Shown piece after piece: positions 8,040 to 15,840 of a stretch of DNA of 64,000 nt. Source of the DNA: Variovorax sp. PCZ-1 (GTDB lineage: Bacteria > Pseudomonadota > Gammaproteobacteria > Burkholderiales > Burkholderiaceae_C); the NCBI RefSeq assembly GCF_018413605.1, contig NZ_JAHCDN010000002.1:124001-188000 (forward strand), read 5' to 3'. How positions within the stretch are numbered: position 1 is the first letter of the stretch; every line of letters begins with the position of its first letter. The notes beneath the pieces were generated by a model. The model was given only the letters and a program-made list of their open reading frames with translations, did no database searches and was not told the origin of the DNA. The position numbers were made by a program, and so were the translations under genes.

Positions 8040-9125
8040 CTATTTTGCAATCTTTCCTTGCACACCTGCGACAAGTGCATTCATTTTGAGAATTTGCGCG
8101 TCTGTCAAGGCCGTGCCACGCGCAATCATGATGCCGCCTTCGTTGTCCAATATGTCCTGTTTTGCCGTCGCCATGAAGGGTTTGAGCTTGCCTGCCCCGA
8201 TGGCTTTCTGAGCCGCCTGGACTTCATTGACGACGGCCTTCGGCACTTTCGCGCCAAAGCTATCGACGCGGATCATGCCTTCTTGGATGCCGCCCCAGAC
8301 ATTGCCGCTCTTCCACGAGCCATCTTGCGCGGCGCGAACTCTGGCTGTGTAATACGCACCCCATTGATGCGTCACCGCAGCAATTTGCGCATCCGGCGCG
8401 ACTTTGCGCATATCGGAGTGATACGCCACGGCCATCTTGCCGCGCTCCTGCGCGGCGATCATCACGGCGTTCGACCCGGTGTGGAATGCGAGCACATCGG
8501 CCTCTTGATTCATCAAGACAAGAGCTGCATCGCGCTCTTTGGGAGGGTCAAACCAGGCATTGAGCCAGAGCACTTTCACCTGAGCTTTCGGGTTCACCGA
8601 GCGCATACCTAAGGTGAAAGCATTGATGCCCTGCAACACCTCAGGAATCGGAAAGCCAGCCACGTAGCCCGCCATATTCGTCTTCGTCATGCGGCCGGCG
8701 GCTATGCCGGCGAGATAGCGGCCTTCGTAGTAGCGGGCGTTTGCAACAGCGACATTAGGCGCTGTTTTGTAACCCGTGATTGATTCAAAGCGCACATTCG
8801 GAAATTCTGCAGCCACGCGTAGGGTGGGCTCCATGTAACCAAAGCTAGGTGTGAAAATAATTGTGTGGCCTTGCGCCGCCAGATCGCGAATCACGCGCTC
8901 GGCATCCGCACCTTCAGGTACGTTTTCCACATAGGTGGTTTTCACCTTGTCGCCTAAAGCGGCCTGAACGGCCTTGCGCCCCTCATCATGCTGGCGCACC
9001 CAGCCCGCATCGGTGAGCGGGGCAACATACACCCAAGCGGCCTTGAGGGGCTCATTGGAGTTTTGTGAAAAAACGGGGGAGAAAAAACTGATCGCCGCGA
9101 GCGCGGCAACGAGGTTTTTATACAT
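8040..9125 (-). CDS. BMP-family ABC transporter substrate-binding protein
   Basis: This 361-residue protein starts with a Sec signal peptide (MYKNLVAALAAISFFSPVFS) and continues as a periplasmic binding fold of the Bmp/PnrA type, with GWVRQHDEGRKAVQAALGD and NARYYEGRYLAGIAAGRMT. Characterised members bind purine nucleosides. The guanine deaminase gene follows with 4 bp spacing, which supports a purine-related ligand. No permease or ATPase gene is nearby, so the transporter partners must be elsewhere. A GAGGA precedes the ATG. A 15-nt palindrome GTTGCGCAGCGCAAC at 9166-9180 and repeat copy B lie upstream. Confidence 0.9.
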   Translation of the reverse strand: MYKNLVAALAAISFFSPVFSQNSNEPLKAAWVYVAPLTDAGWVRQHDEGRKAVQAALGDKVKTTYVENVPEGADAERVIRDLAAQGHTIIFTPSFGYMEPTLRVAAEFPNVRFESITGYKTAPNVAVANARYYEGRYLAGIAAGRMTKTNMAGYVAGFPIPEVLQGINAFTLGMRSVNPKAQVKVLWLNAWFDPPKERDAALVLMNQEADVLAFHTGSNAVMIAAQERGKMAVAYHSDMRKVAPDAQIAAVTHQWGAYYTARVRAAQDGSWKSGNVWGGIQEGMIRVDSFGAKVPKAVVNEVQAAQKAIGAGKLKPFMATAKQDILDNEGGIMIARGTALTDAQILKMNALVAGVQGKIAK

Positions 9126-9204
9126 GGTAGTCCTCTACATGGCTGCGGGGTTGAACACAATGGGCGTTGCGCAGCGCAACAGCCTCTATTTTAACGGATC
9201 ATCT

Positions 9205-10125
<921 letters not shown>

Positions 10126-10222
10126 TCATCCTTTGATTCGTCATGTCCAGCTCAGGCTGGATTTGCGCAGGATGATAACGCGGCGCGTGCAAGCCAACTA
10201 GAGAGTTGCGTCAAGAGCGAGC

Positions 10223-10594
10223 TCAGGACGACTTGCTAATCGCACGCTTTTTGTGCCATAAGATGGCAGCGAAAGTAGCCACGCCAGCGAGCGCGAGCAA
10301 GATCAAAGCGCCGATGGCCCAGATCACGATCAAGATCACAGGAAGCGCACCACCTGCAAACGACAAGAGCCCTTGCAAAATCGGCAGGCTGAATTGCAAG
10401 ACAGGCGCCATGAGATCAACCGTGAACGCCCACCATGCGCCAAACGGCTCTGGCGGGCTGATGCCTTTGAGCTGGCTGAGCAATTGCTCCCAAGGCGCAC
10501 CTGCGAGCATGCCCAGCAGCGCATGTGTCATCCAAGCAAACGCGCTCCATAAGAGCAGCAGCAAAAATGCCAGCAGCCAAATTGCAATCACCAT
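10223..10594 (-). CDS. Small hydrophobic membrane protein, function unknown
   Basis: This 123-residue protein is mostly hydrophobic, with about three membrane segments: residues 3-30 (IAIWLLAFLLLLLWSAFAW), about 55-75, and 80-113 (ILIVIWAIGALILLALAGVA), ending in a basic tail WHKKRAISKSS. I do not recognise the family. It lies between panC and panB on the same strand, with about 110 bp to each neighbour, so it may be cotranscribed with them. That is position only and not evidence for a role in pantothenate synthesis. Confidence 0.65.
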   Translation of the reverse strand: MVIAIWLLAFLLLLLWSAFAWMTHALLGMLAGAPWEQLLSQLKGISPPEPFGAWWAFTVDLMAPVLQFSLPILQGLLSFAGGALPVILIVIWAIGALILLALAGVATFAAILWHKKRAISKSS

Positions 10595-10702
10595 GATATC
10601 GATCTTTCTCCAAAGTTGAAGTCAAGTTTAGAGCGAGGTGAGCGCAATGGTTCCCCTGAAAAAGGATGCCCTTTTAAGTTGTATGGACTGCTTGAGTAGA
10701 AG

Positions 10703-11593
10703 TTACCAAGCGTGTTTGGCGTTATCAGGAAACGCGCCGCTCTTCACCGCGCTCACGTAATTGGCAAAAGCTTGGCGTACATCGCCTTGCGTTTCTGCCA
10801 AAAAGTTGTGAACGAATTTGGGCATGCGGCCGAGATTGATGCCCAGCATATCGTGCAACACCAGCACTTGGCCAGCGCAGCCCTTGCCTGCGCCGATGCC
10901 GATGGTGTGGCAGGTCTTCAGCTCTTCGGTCAGCGATGTGGCCAATGGCTCTGGCACCATTTCTAGCACCAGCATTTGCGCGCCTGCATCTTGCAGCGCG
11001 TGCGCATGGCGACGCAGTGTGGCTGCCGCTTCATCGCCCTTGCCTTGCACACGATAGCCGCCCAGCGCATGTACGGTTTGTGGTGTGAGGCCGAGATGCG
11101 CGCAGACGGGGATGCCGCGCTCCACGAGGAAGCGTACGGTTTCCGCCGTCCAGCCGCCGCCTTCGAGCTTGACCATGTGCGCGCCTGCCTGCATGAGTGC
11201 GGTGGCGCTGCGCAGAGCCTGCTCTTTGCTTTCGTGGTAGCTGCCAAAAGGCAGATCGCCCACGAGCCAAGTCGTGCCGTTGCTCCTTTGCAAACCGCGA
11301 TGCACGCTTTCGACGTGATAGCACATGGTCTCTAAGCTCACATGCACCGTGCTGGGCAAGCCTTGGCAGACCATACCAAGCGAATCACCCACCAAAATGC
11401 AATCTACTCCAGCGGCATCCATCACACTGGCGAAAGTTGCGTCATATGCGGTGAGCATGGTGATCTTCTCGCCGCGAGCGCGCATCTCGGCCAAGCGCGG
11501 CAGGCTGATGGGCTTACGCGGCGCGTCAATGCTTTGCTTGCCTGCGCCATAAACAGCGTTCGTGGCCGCTGTCGTGTCATTGGATGTGGCCAT
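10703..11593 (-). CDS. panB: 3-methyl-2-oxobutanoate hydroxymethyltransferase
   Basis: PanB adds a hydroxymethyl group from methylene-tetrahydrofolate to ketoisovalerate, the first committed step to pantothenate. The protein has the family blocks [52 protein letters not shown], and [21 protein letters not shown]. The chosen ATG (11591-11593) begins [12 protein letters not shown] and gives 296 residues; an in-frame extension to 11671 lacks conservation and runs towards repeat copy C. AAGGG lies a few bases upstream. Confidence 0.96.
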   Translation of the reverse strand: MATSNDTTAATNAVYGAGKQSIDAPRKPISLPRLAEMRARGEKITMLTAYDATFASVMDAAGVDCILVGDSLGMVCQGLPSTVHVSLETMCYHVESVHRGLQRSNGTTWLVGDLPFGSYHESKEQALRSATALMQAGAHMVKLEGGGWTAETVRFLVERGIPVCAHLGLTPQTVHALGGYRVQGKGDEAAATLRRHAHALQDAGAQMLVLEMVPEPLATSLTEELKTCHTIGIGAGKGCAGQVLVLHDMLGINLGRMPKFVHNFLAETQGDVRQAFANYVSAVKSGAFPDNAKHAW

Positions 11594-11688
11594 ATGAATC
11601 CCTTGTCCGTTTGCAAAGCGCGAAGATAACTTACTTTTTGCGTTTTTGCTCGCTGGTATTGAAGCGTGCACTCTAGTTGAGTTGGTTT

Positions 11689-11753
11689 ACTACAAAATAG
11701 ATAGCACTCCGCGCAGCTTATACGCCGGCAAAACGCCAAAAACACTCAAAATT
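11689..11753 (+). repeat. Interspersed repeat, copy C
   Basis: ACTAC...ATAGC stem, core ACTCCGCGCAG, then ACGCCGGCAAAA and tail ACACTCAAAATTCG. The tail overlaps the stop codon of rpiA (TGA on the minus strand at 11746-11748) and its last codons. Confidence 0.85.
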
Positions 11754-12417
11754 CGAGCGTCTTCACACCTGTTGAAGTGCCCAGCAAACACACCTGCGCC
11801 TTTTGATGCGCAAACACGCCAACGGTGACTACGCCCGGCCATTGGTTGACTTCGCTCTCAAATGCCAATGGGTCTGCAATCTGCAAGCCCGTTACATCGA
11901 GGATGTGTTGGCCGTTGTCAGTGACGAGTGGTGCGCTATCTTTCATGCGCAGCTGGGCAGAGCCGCCTTTCGCAGCAAACAATGCAGAAATGCGCTGTGC
12001 CGCCATGGGAATCACTTCCACAGGTAGAGGAAACGCGCCCATGGTCTTGACGAGCTTGCTCTCATCGGCAATACACACAAATTTTTTAGACAGAGAAGCC
12101 ACGATTTTCTCGCGCGTGAGCGCAGCGCCGCCGCCTTTGACCATGTAGCCAGAGTGATCAATCTCGTCTGCGCCGTCGATGTAAACGGAGAGCTCAATCA
12201 CCTCGTTCGCGTCGAAAACTTTGATACCTAAAGCCTTGAGCCGCTCCGTGGATGCGACTGAGGAGCTCACCGCGCCTTTGATCTCCGATTTGATGGCTGC
12301 GAGGGCATCGATGAATTTATTGACGGTGGAGCCCGTGCCCACGCCTACAATTTCACCTTTGACCACATATTTCACAGCGGCTTGGCCTACGAGGGTTTTG
12401 AGTTCGTCTTGTGTCAT
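11746..12417 (-). CDS. rpiA: Ribose-5-phosphate isomerase A
   Basis: RpiA interconverts ribose-5-phosphate and ribulose-5-phosphate. The 223-residue protein shows [16 protein letters not shown], the [27 protein letters not shown] substrate region split by the family pattern, and [11 protein letters not shown]. Length and blocks are typical. Its start faces pyrD with only 18 bp between the two start codons, so the two promoters must lie within the opposing coding regions. Its last codons lie in repeat copy C. Confidence 0.97.
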   Translation of the reverse strand: MTQDELKTLVGQAAVKYVVKGEIVGVGTGSTVNKFIDALAAIKSEIKGAVSSSVASTERLKALGIKVFDANEVIELSVYIDGADEIDHSGYMVKGGGAALTREKIVASLSKKFVCIADESKLVKTMGAFPLPVEVIPMAAQRISALFAAKGGSAQLRMKDSAPLVTDNGQHILDVTGLQIADPLAFESEVNQWPGVVTVGVFAHQKAQVCLLGTSTGVKTLEF

Positions 12418-12435
12418 AGCTGTAGATTATCTCCA

Positions 12436-13515
12436 ATGTCTTTGATCCCTTACCCTCTCGCCCGTCCATTTTTATTTGGCCTTGACCCTGAAGCCGCGCA
12501 TGATCTGACGATCAATTCGCTGGCTGCCACGCAATGCACGCCTTTGAAAATGGCCTACGCACAAAAGCGCGTGAGCGATTCGGTCACGGTTGCTGGGTTG
12601 ACGTTTCCCAATCGCGTCGGCCTCGCAGCAGGCTTGGATAAAAACGCACGCTGCATCGACGCTTGGAATGCGATGGGCTTCGGCTTTGTGGAAGTGGGTA
12701 CTGTGACGCCGCTGGGCCAAAGCGGTAATCCGAAGCCGCGCATGTTTCGTATTCCTGAGAAAAACGCGCTGATCAACCGCCTGGGCTTTAACAACGAAGG
12801 TTTGGAAGCCTTTGTGAAGAACGTCAAACGCTCTGAATTTCATAGCATTTCGCGCTCGAATTCATTGGTTAAAACGCCTAATACGCTTGAAAATCGAATG
12901 ATTTTAGGACTCAATATCGGTAAGAACGCTGCCACGCCGATGGAGCGAGCCGTCGATGATTATTTGATCTGTCTCGCAGGCGTGTACCCATACGCGGACT
13001 ACATCACGGTCAACATCTCTTCGCCTAATACGAAAAACCTTCGCGCCTTGCAAAGCGACGAGGCATTAGATGGTTTGCTCGGCGCAATCGCACAGCGCCA
13101 AGCAGAACTCGCGCAAGAGCATGGCCAACAAAAGCCCATCTTCCTCAAAATCGCGCCTGACCTTGATGAAACCCAAATCAAAGTTATCGCACTCACTTTG
13201 CAGAAACACCAGATCGACGGCGTGATCGCTACCAATACTACGCTCGCCCGTGATGCGGTGCAGGGCCTGAAGCACGCCGAAGAAACAGGCGGTTTGAGTG
13301 GCGCGCCCGTACTGCAAGCGAGTAATGCTGTGATCGCTCAACTGCGCGCAGCCTTGGGCAAAAACTACCCCATCATCGGCGTAGGCGGCGTACTCTCGGG
13401 AGAAGATGCGCATAGCAAAATCAAAGCCGGCGCGGATCTCGTGCAAATCTACACCGGCATGATCTACAAAGGCCCCGCGCTCGTGAGCGAAGTGGCCAAA
13501 GCTTTAGCAAAATAA
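12436..13515 (+). CDS. pyrD: Dihydroorotate dehydrogenase (quinone), class 2
   Basis: PyrD oxidises dihydroorotate to orotate with FMN and quinone at the inner membrane. The 359-residue protein has [17 protein letters not shown], the FNNEGLEAF segment, [14 protein letters not shown], and [16 protein letters not shown]. Class-2 members are usually about 335-350 residues. Here about 20 extra residues (about 134-156, [18 protein letters not shown] and following) split KNVKRS from [12 protein letters not shown], which are normally nearly adjacent. That insertion matches a decayed copy of the interspersed repeat. The ATG at 12436 starts [14 protein letters not shown], the usual N-terminus. Confidence 0.97.
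   Translation: MSLIPYPLARPFLFGLDPEAAHDLTINSLAATQCTPLKMAYAQKRVSDSVTVAGLTFPNRVGLAAGLDKNARCIDAWNAMGFGFVEVGTVTPLGQSGNPKPRMFRIPEKNALINRLGFNNEGLEAFVKNVKRSEFHSISRSNSLVKTPNTLENRMILGLNIGKNAATPMERAVDDYLICLAGVYPYADYITVNISSPNTKNLRALQSDEALDGLLGAIAQRQAELAQEHGQQKPIFLKIAPDLDETQIKVIALTLQKHQIDGVIATNTTLARDAVQGLKHAEETGGLSGAPVLQASNAVIAQLRAALGKNYPIIGVGGVLSGEDAHSKIKAGADLVQIYTGMIYKGPALVSEVAKALAK
12837..12900 (+). repeat. Interspersed repeat, decayed copy Q (inside pyrD)
   Basis: CATAGCATTTCGCGC matches the stem end and core, and a tail AAAACGCCTAATACGCTTGAAAATC matches in segments, but the GCCGGC block is lost. It coincides exactly with an insertion in pyrD between two conserved blocks, which supports it being an old copy. 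Confidence 0.5.
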
Positions 13516-13524
13516 GTCACCTGT

Positions 13525-13938
13525 ATGGCGCGAACGATCCCCATCCGCTCCGTCGATGTTGATCGACCTGAGAGCTGGACGCGCTATCGAAATGGTTTAT
13601 GCGACAGCTGCAACGCCAATTGCTGCACCATGCCATTGGAAGTAACGCTCCCTGAATTAGTGCGGCTCGGATGGGTCGATGCGTTTGAGGCCGAACACGA
13701 GCCGCCCAGCCGCATTGCCAAGCGCCTCATGAAAGCCAAGCAAATTGATCACTTCAATCACAAGCAAAGCATGTTCACGCTTGCGCGCCGCGCCAGCGGA
13801 GATTGCATGAATTTAGATGCAGAGTCGCGCCGTTGCACCGTGTATGAGCGCCGCCCGGATATTTGCCGCTTGCACCCGCAAACGCGCAGCCCGCGCCCGG
13901 GCTATTGCGCTTACGGCGCGAAAGCAGGGAAGCTCTGA
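13525..13938 (+). CDS. YkgJ-family cysteine-cluster protein
   Basis: This 137-residue protein has a cysteine arrangement typical of the YkgJ family (UPF0153): CDSCNANCCTM near residue 28, then CMNLDAESRRCTVYERRPDIC, and GYCAYG near the end. Such clusters probably bind metal, either zinc or an iron-sulfur centre; the function is not established. It begins 9 bp after the pyrD stop on the same strand, so it is probably cotranscribed with pyrD. Confidence 0.88.
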   Translation: MARTIPIRSVDVDRPESWTRYRNGLCDSCNANCCTMPLEVTLPELVRLGWVDAFEAEHEPPSRIAKRLMKAKQIDHFNHKQSMFTLARRASGDCMNLDAESRRCTVYERRPDICRLHPQTRSPRPGYCAYGAKAGKL

Positions 13939-13997
13939 ATAAGTCGTTGGGATGAAGCAGGCTTGATTTCGGGATGGGATGCTAGAAGAAAAACGTA

Positions 13998-14016
13998 GCT
14001 TTAGCGGTGCTAAAGC
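13998..14016. other. Perfect 8-bp hairpin downstream of ykgJ-like gene
   Basis: GCTTTAGC-GGT-GCTAAAGC lies in the convergent gap before the rhodanese gene, followed by a second inverted repeat GATTCG-CC-CGAATC near 14058-14071. There is no clear T-run, so this is only a possible terminator region. Confidence 0.4.
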
Positions 14017-14094
14017 GAGGCTTTTCAACGACGCAGACCGCCCGAAAACAAGCTTGATTCGCCCGAATCGACTTGTTCAGGGCTTCCCTAAGAT

Positions 14095-14508
14095 TCAGTT
14101 CTGCGCCCAAGGCAGCCCACGGGCGCGCCAGCCGCCAATCGTGTTGCGGTGCGCGTTGCCGTCTGGATCACCTTCAAAGCCTTCTAAGATGTTGTAAGCC
14201 TCAAAGCCCAGCGCTTGAGCGCGTTGTGCGGCAGGAATAGAGCGGATGCCTGAGCGGCAGAGCAGCATGACTTTGCTGCCCTTGGCCTTGCCCTGCATCG
14301 CGGCAAGCAGCTGCTCTTCATAAGCAGGATTGATTGCCATGCCCGGCCAGATTTTGAATTCGATACCCGGCACATTCGGAATGAAACCCACCCAGGCGCG
14401 CTCGGCGTGTGTGCGAATGTCAATGAGCACGGCCTCGCCGCTTTGCCACCAGTCGTGAGCCTGCTGAGGTGTGACGTCGCCAGCGTAGCCTTTTTGCGAA
14501 TTTGTCAT
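14095..14508 (-). CDS. Rhodanese-domain sulfurtransferase
   Basis: This 137-residue single rhodanese domain has DIRTHAERAWVGFIPNVPGI and the active-site loop LLCRSGIRS with the persulfide-forming cysteine. The ending ILEGFEGDPDGNAHRN and GWRARGLPWAQN resembles that of a second rhodanese at 40010-40402. I chose the ATG at 14506-14508, which follows a GGGGAAG ribosome site. It is divergent, 33 bp away, from a split YeeE/YedE-type transporter, a pairing that suggests import and handling of a reduced sulfur compound such as thiosulfate. The substrate is inference. Confidence 0.9.
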   Translation of the reverse strand: MTNSQKGYAGDVTPQQAHDWWQSGEAVLIDIRTHAERAWVGFIPNVPGIEFKIWPGMAINPAYEEQLLAAMQGKAKGSKVMLLCRSGIRSIPAAQRAQALGFEAYNILEGFEGDPDGNAHRNTIGGWRARGLPWAQN

Positions 14509-14541
14509 ACTCTTCCCCTTTGCTTCAGTATTGGAGATTTT

Positions 14542-14952
14542 ATGCAACTGCTCTCATCCCTGCCTTGGGCTGCGCCGCTGCTCGGCGGCATTTTGATTGG
14601 CTTGGCTTCTTGGCTGCTACTGGCCTCTTTGGGCAAAGTGGCTGGGATCAGCGGTATCGCTTCTTCAGCGCTCACCAGTAAAGAAGAGGGCGCATGGCGC
14701 TGGGCTTTTCTCATTGGCTTGATCGTGGGAGGCGTGTTGTTTGCCGCGTGGCTTTCGCCGCCTGTGATCGCACAGCGACCCTTGCCTTTGCTCATCATCG
14801 CGGGGCTGCTCGTGGGCGTAGGCACGGTGCTGGGCTCGGGCTGCACGAGCGGGCATGGTGTGTGCGGCCTCGGGCGGCGATCCTTACGTTCATTAGTCGC
14901 CACTTGTGTATTCATGGCAACAGGCATGCTTGTTGTATTTGCTATGAAATAA
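14542..14952 (+). CDS. YeeE/YedE-family membrane protein, first half of a split transporter
   Basis: This 136-residue integral membrane protein has about four hydrophobic segments and the conserved cysteine motif GSGCTSGHGVCGLGRRS near residue 97. The YeeE/YedE fold imports thiosulfate in characterised members; here the two halves are separate genes, this one and the DUF6691-type gene at 15008. TTGGAG precedes the ATG at 14542, and the reading frame that starts further upstream overlaps the divergent rhodanese and is unlikely. The last codons (ATG-AAA-TAA) and the stop lie in the 5' stem of repeat copy D. Confidence 0.88.
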   Translation: MQLLSSLPWAAPLLGGILIGLASWLLLASLGKVAGISGIASSALTSKEEGAWRWAFLIGLIVGGVLFAAWLSPPVIAQRPLPLLIIAGLLVGVGTVLGSGCTSGHGVCGLGRRSLRSLVATCVFMATGMLVVFAMK

Positions 14953-15007
14953 GTAGCACTCTGCGCAGTATGTATGCCGGCGATATGTTCAAAACACTCT
15001 AAAAATC
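14941..15007 (+). repeat. Interspersed repeat, copy D
   Basis: GCTATGAAATAAGTAGC stem, core ACTCTGCGCAG, ATGCCGGCGA and tail CAAAACACTCTAAAAATC. It contains the stop codon of the first transporter gene and ends at the base before the ATG of the second, filling the whole intergenic space. Confidence 0.9.
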
Positions 15008-15454
15008 ATGAAAAAAATCATCTACGCAAGCCTCTCAGGCATCTTGTTTTCTCTAGGCCTCGTGCTCTCTGGCATGACGCAGCCCGCCAAGGTCTTGGGC
15101 TTTTTAAACATCACTGGTCTAGCGCAAGGCGTCTCTTGGACGGCAGAAGCTGGCCGCTGGGATCCATCGCTCGCATTCGTGATGGGTGGGGCGCTGATGG
15201 TGACTTTGATTGCATTTGCTATTACACCTCAGAGAGCCAAGCCTTGGGCAGAAGAACGCTTTGATTTGCCGACGCGAAACGATATTGATGCACCGTTGCT
15301 TGGTGGAGCTGTGCTCTTTGGAGCAGGCTGGGGAATGGCAGGCTATTGCCCAGGGCCCGCGCTGGCTTCTGTATTTGTGTCTTGGGATGCTGTGATTTTT
15401 GCTGCGGCGATGTTGGTGGGGATGTTTGTTGTTCGACGTGTTGCTTCGCCATAG
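15008..15454 (+). CDS. DUF6691/YeeE-type membrane protein, second half of split transporter
   Basis: This 148-residue protein has four hydrophobic segments, with GILFSLGLVLSGMTQPAKVLGFLNI at the N-terminus, FVMGGALMVTLIAFAITPQ in the middle, and the cysteine motif GYCPGPALASV near residue 117. These are the hallmarks of the partner subunit of split YeeE proteins. The ATG at 15008 directly abuts repeat copy D, and no Shine-Dalgarno sequence is visible upstream, so translation must rely on the repeat-derived leader or on coupling to the gene before. Confidence 0.87.
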   Translation: MKKIIYASLSGILFSLGLVLSGMTQPAKVLGFLNITGLAQGVSWTAEAGRWDPSLAFVMGGALMVTLIAFAITPQRAKPWAEERFDLPTRNDIDAPLLGGAVLFGAGWGMAGYCPGPALASVFVSWDAVIFAAAMLVGMFVVRRVASP

Positions 15455-15459
15455 AGCGG

Positions 15460-15715
15460 CCACGTCTGCGCTTGGGCTGTTCCCCTTCGCGACTGTCCCC
15501 CGCGCTGGCCTTCGGCGTGCGCTCCTCCTTTATGTCGCTGCGGTGAACAACCCAATCACAGCCGTGGCCTCATTGGCGTGCTGGAATCTTTGTGCTCCAA
15601 AAATTACTTCGAGAAAATCGCCTGTGATGATGCTATCCAACGCAGTGAAATAAAGGAGGAGACGGCAAAGCCGGCGGGGGACATTCGCGGAGTTGGGTAG
15701 CGTCAGCGCAGGTGG
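15460..15715. mobile_element. MITE-like element with about 80-bp imperfect terminal inverted repeats
   Basis: The left arm (15460-15545) contains CGCGACTGTCCCCCGC and CTCCTCCTTTATGTCGCTGC. The reverse complement of the right arm (15638-15715) reads CGCGAATGTCCCCCGC and CTCCTCCTTTATTTCACTGC in the same order. The centre is about 90 bp. No transposase is encoded and no target duplication is obvious. Confidence 0.55.
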
Positions 15716-15795
15716 TTTTCTTCGCACGAATGGCGGAGATCAAACAATACCCATAAAGTCAGCCAAATGTCATCAAATCGTGCAAAATGCGATAA

Positions 15796-15817
15796 TTGAC
15801 GTTTACGTAAACGTCAA
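15796..15817. promoter_or_regulatory. LiuR-like operator upstream of icmF
   Basis: A perfect 22-bp palindrome with core GACGTTTACGTAAACGTC lies 23 bp before the icmF start. It resembles the published binding pattern of LiuR, a MerR-family regulator of branched-chain amino acid and acyl-CoA breakdown. The regulator gene is not in this window. Confidence 0.7.
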
Positions 15818-15840
15818 TCACAACCGAAGCAGAGACAAGC

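Larger units (their letters stand above)
15455..15840. other. 386-bp gene-free region holding an inverted-repeat element and the icmF operator
   Basis: No convincing gene is present. The first two thirds are the long imperfect inverted repeat described separately (15460-15715). The last 80 bp carry a 22-bp palindrome (15796-15817) in front of icmF. A 40-codon open stretch on the minus strand inside the element (LYFTALDSIITGDFLEVIF) has no recognised family. Confidence 0.6.

Noticed and set aside
9166-9180. GTTGCGCAGCGCAAC palindrome upstream of the BMP-family gene as a named operator
   Set aside because: It is short, and I know no matching regulator; mentioned in the gene entry only.
15530-15727. 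Short open frame on the minus strand (RLLLYFTALDSIITGDFLEV region)
   Set aside because: It lies across the inverted-repeat element, has no ribosome site and no recognised family; probably not a gene.
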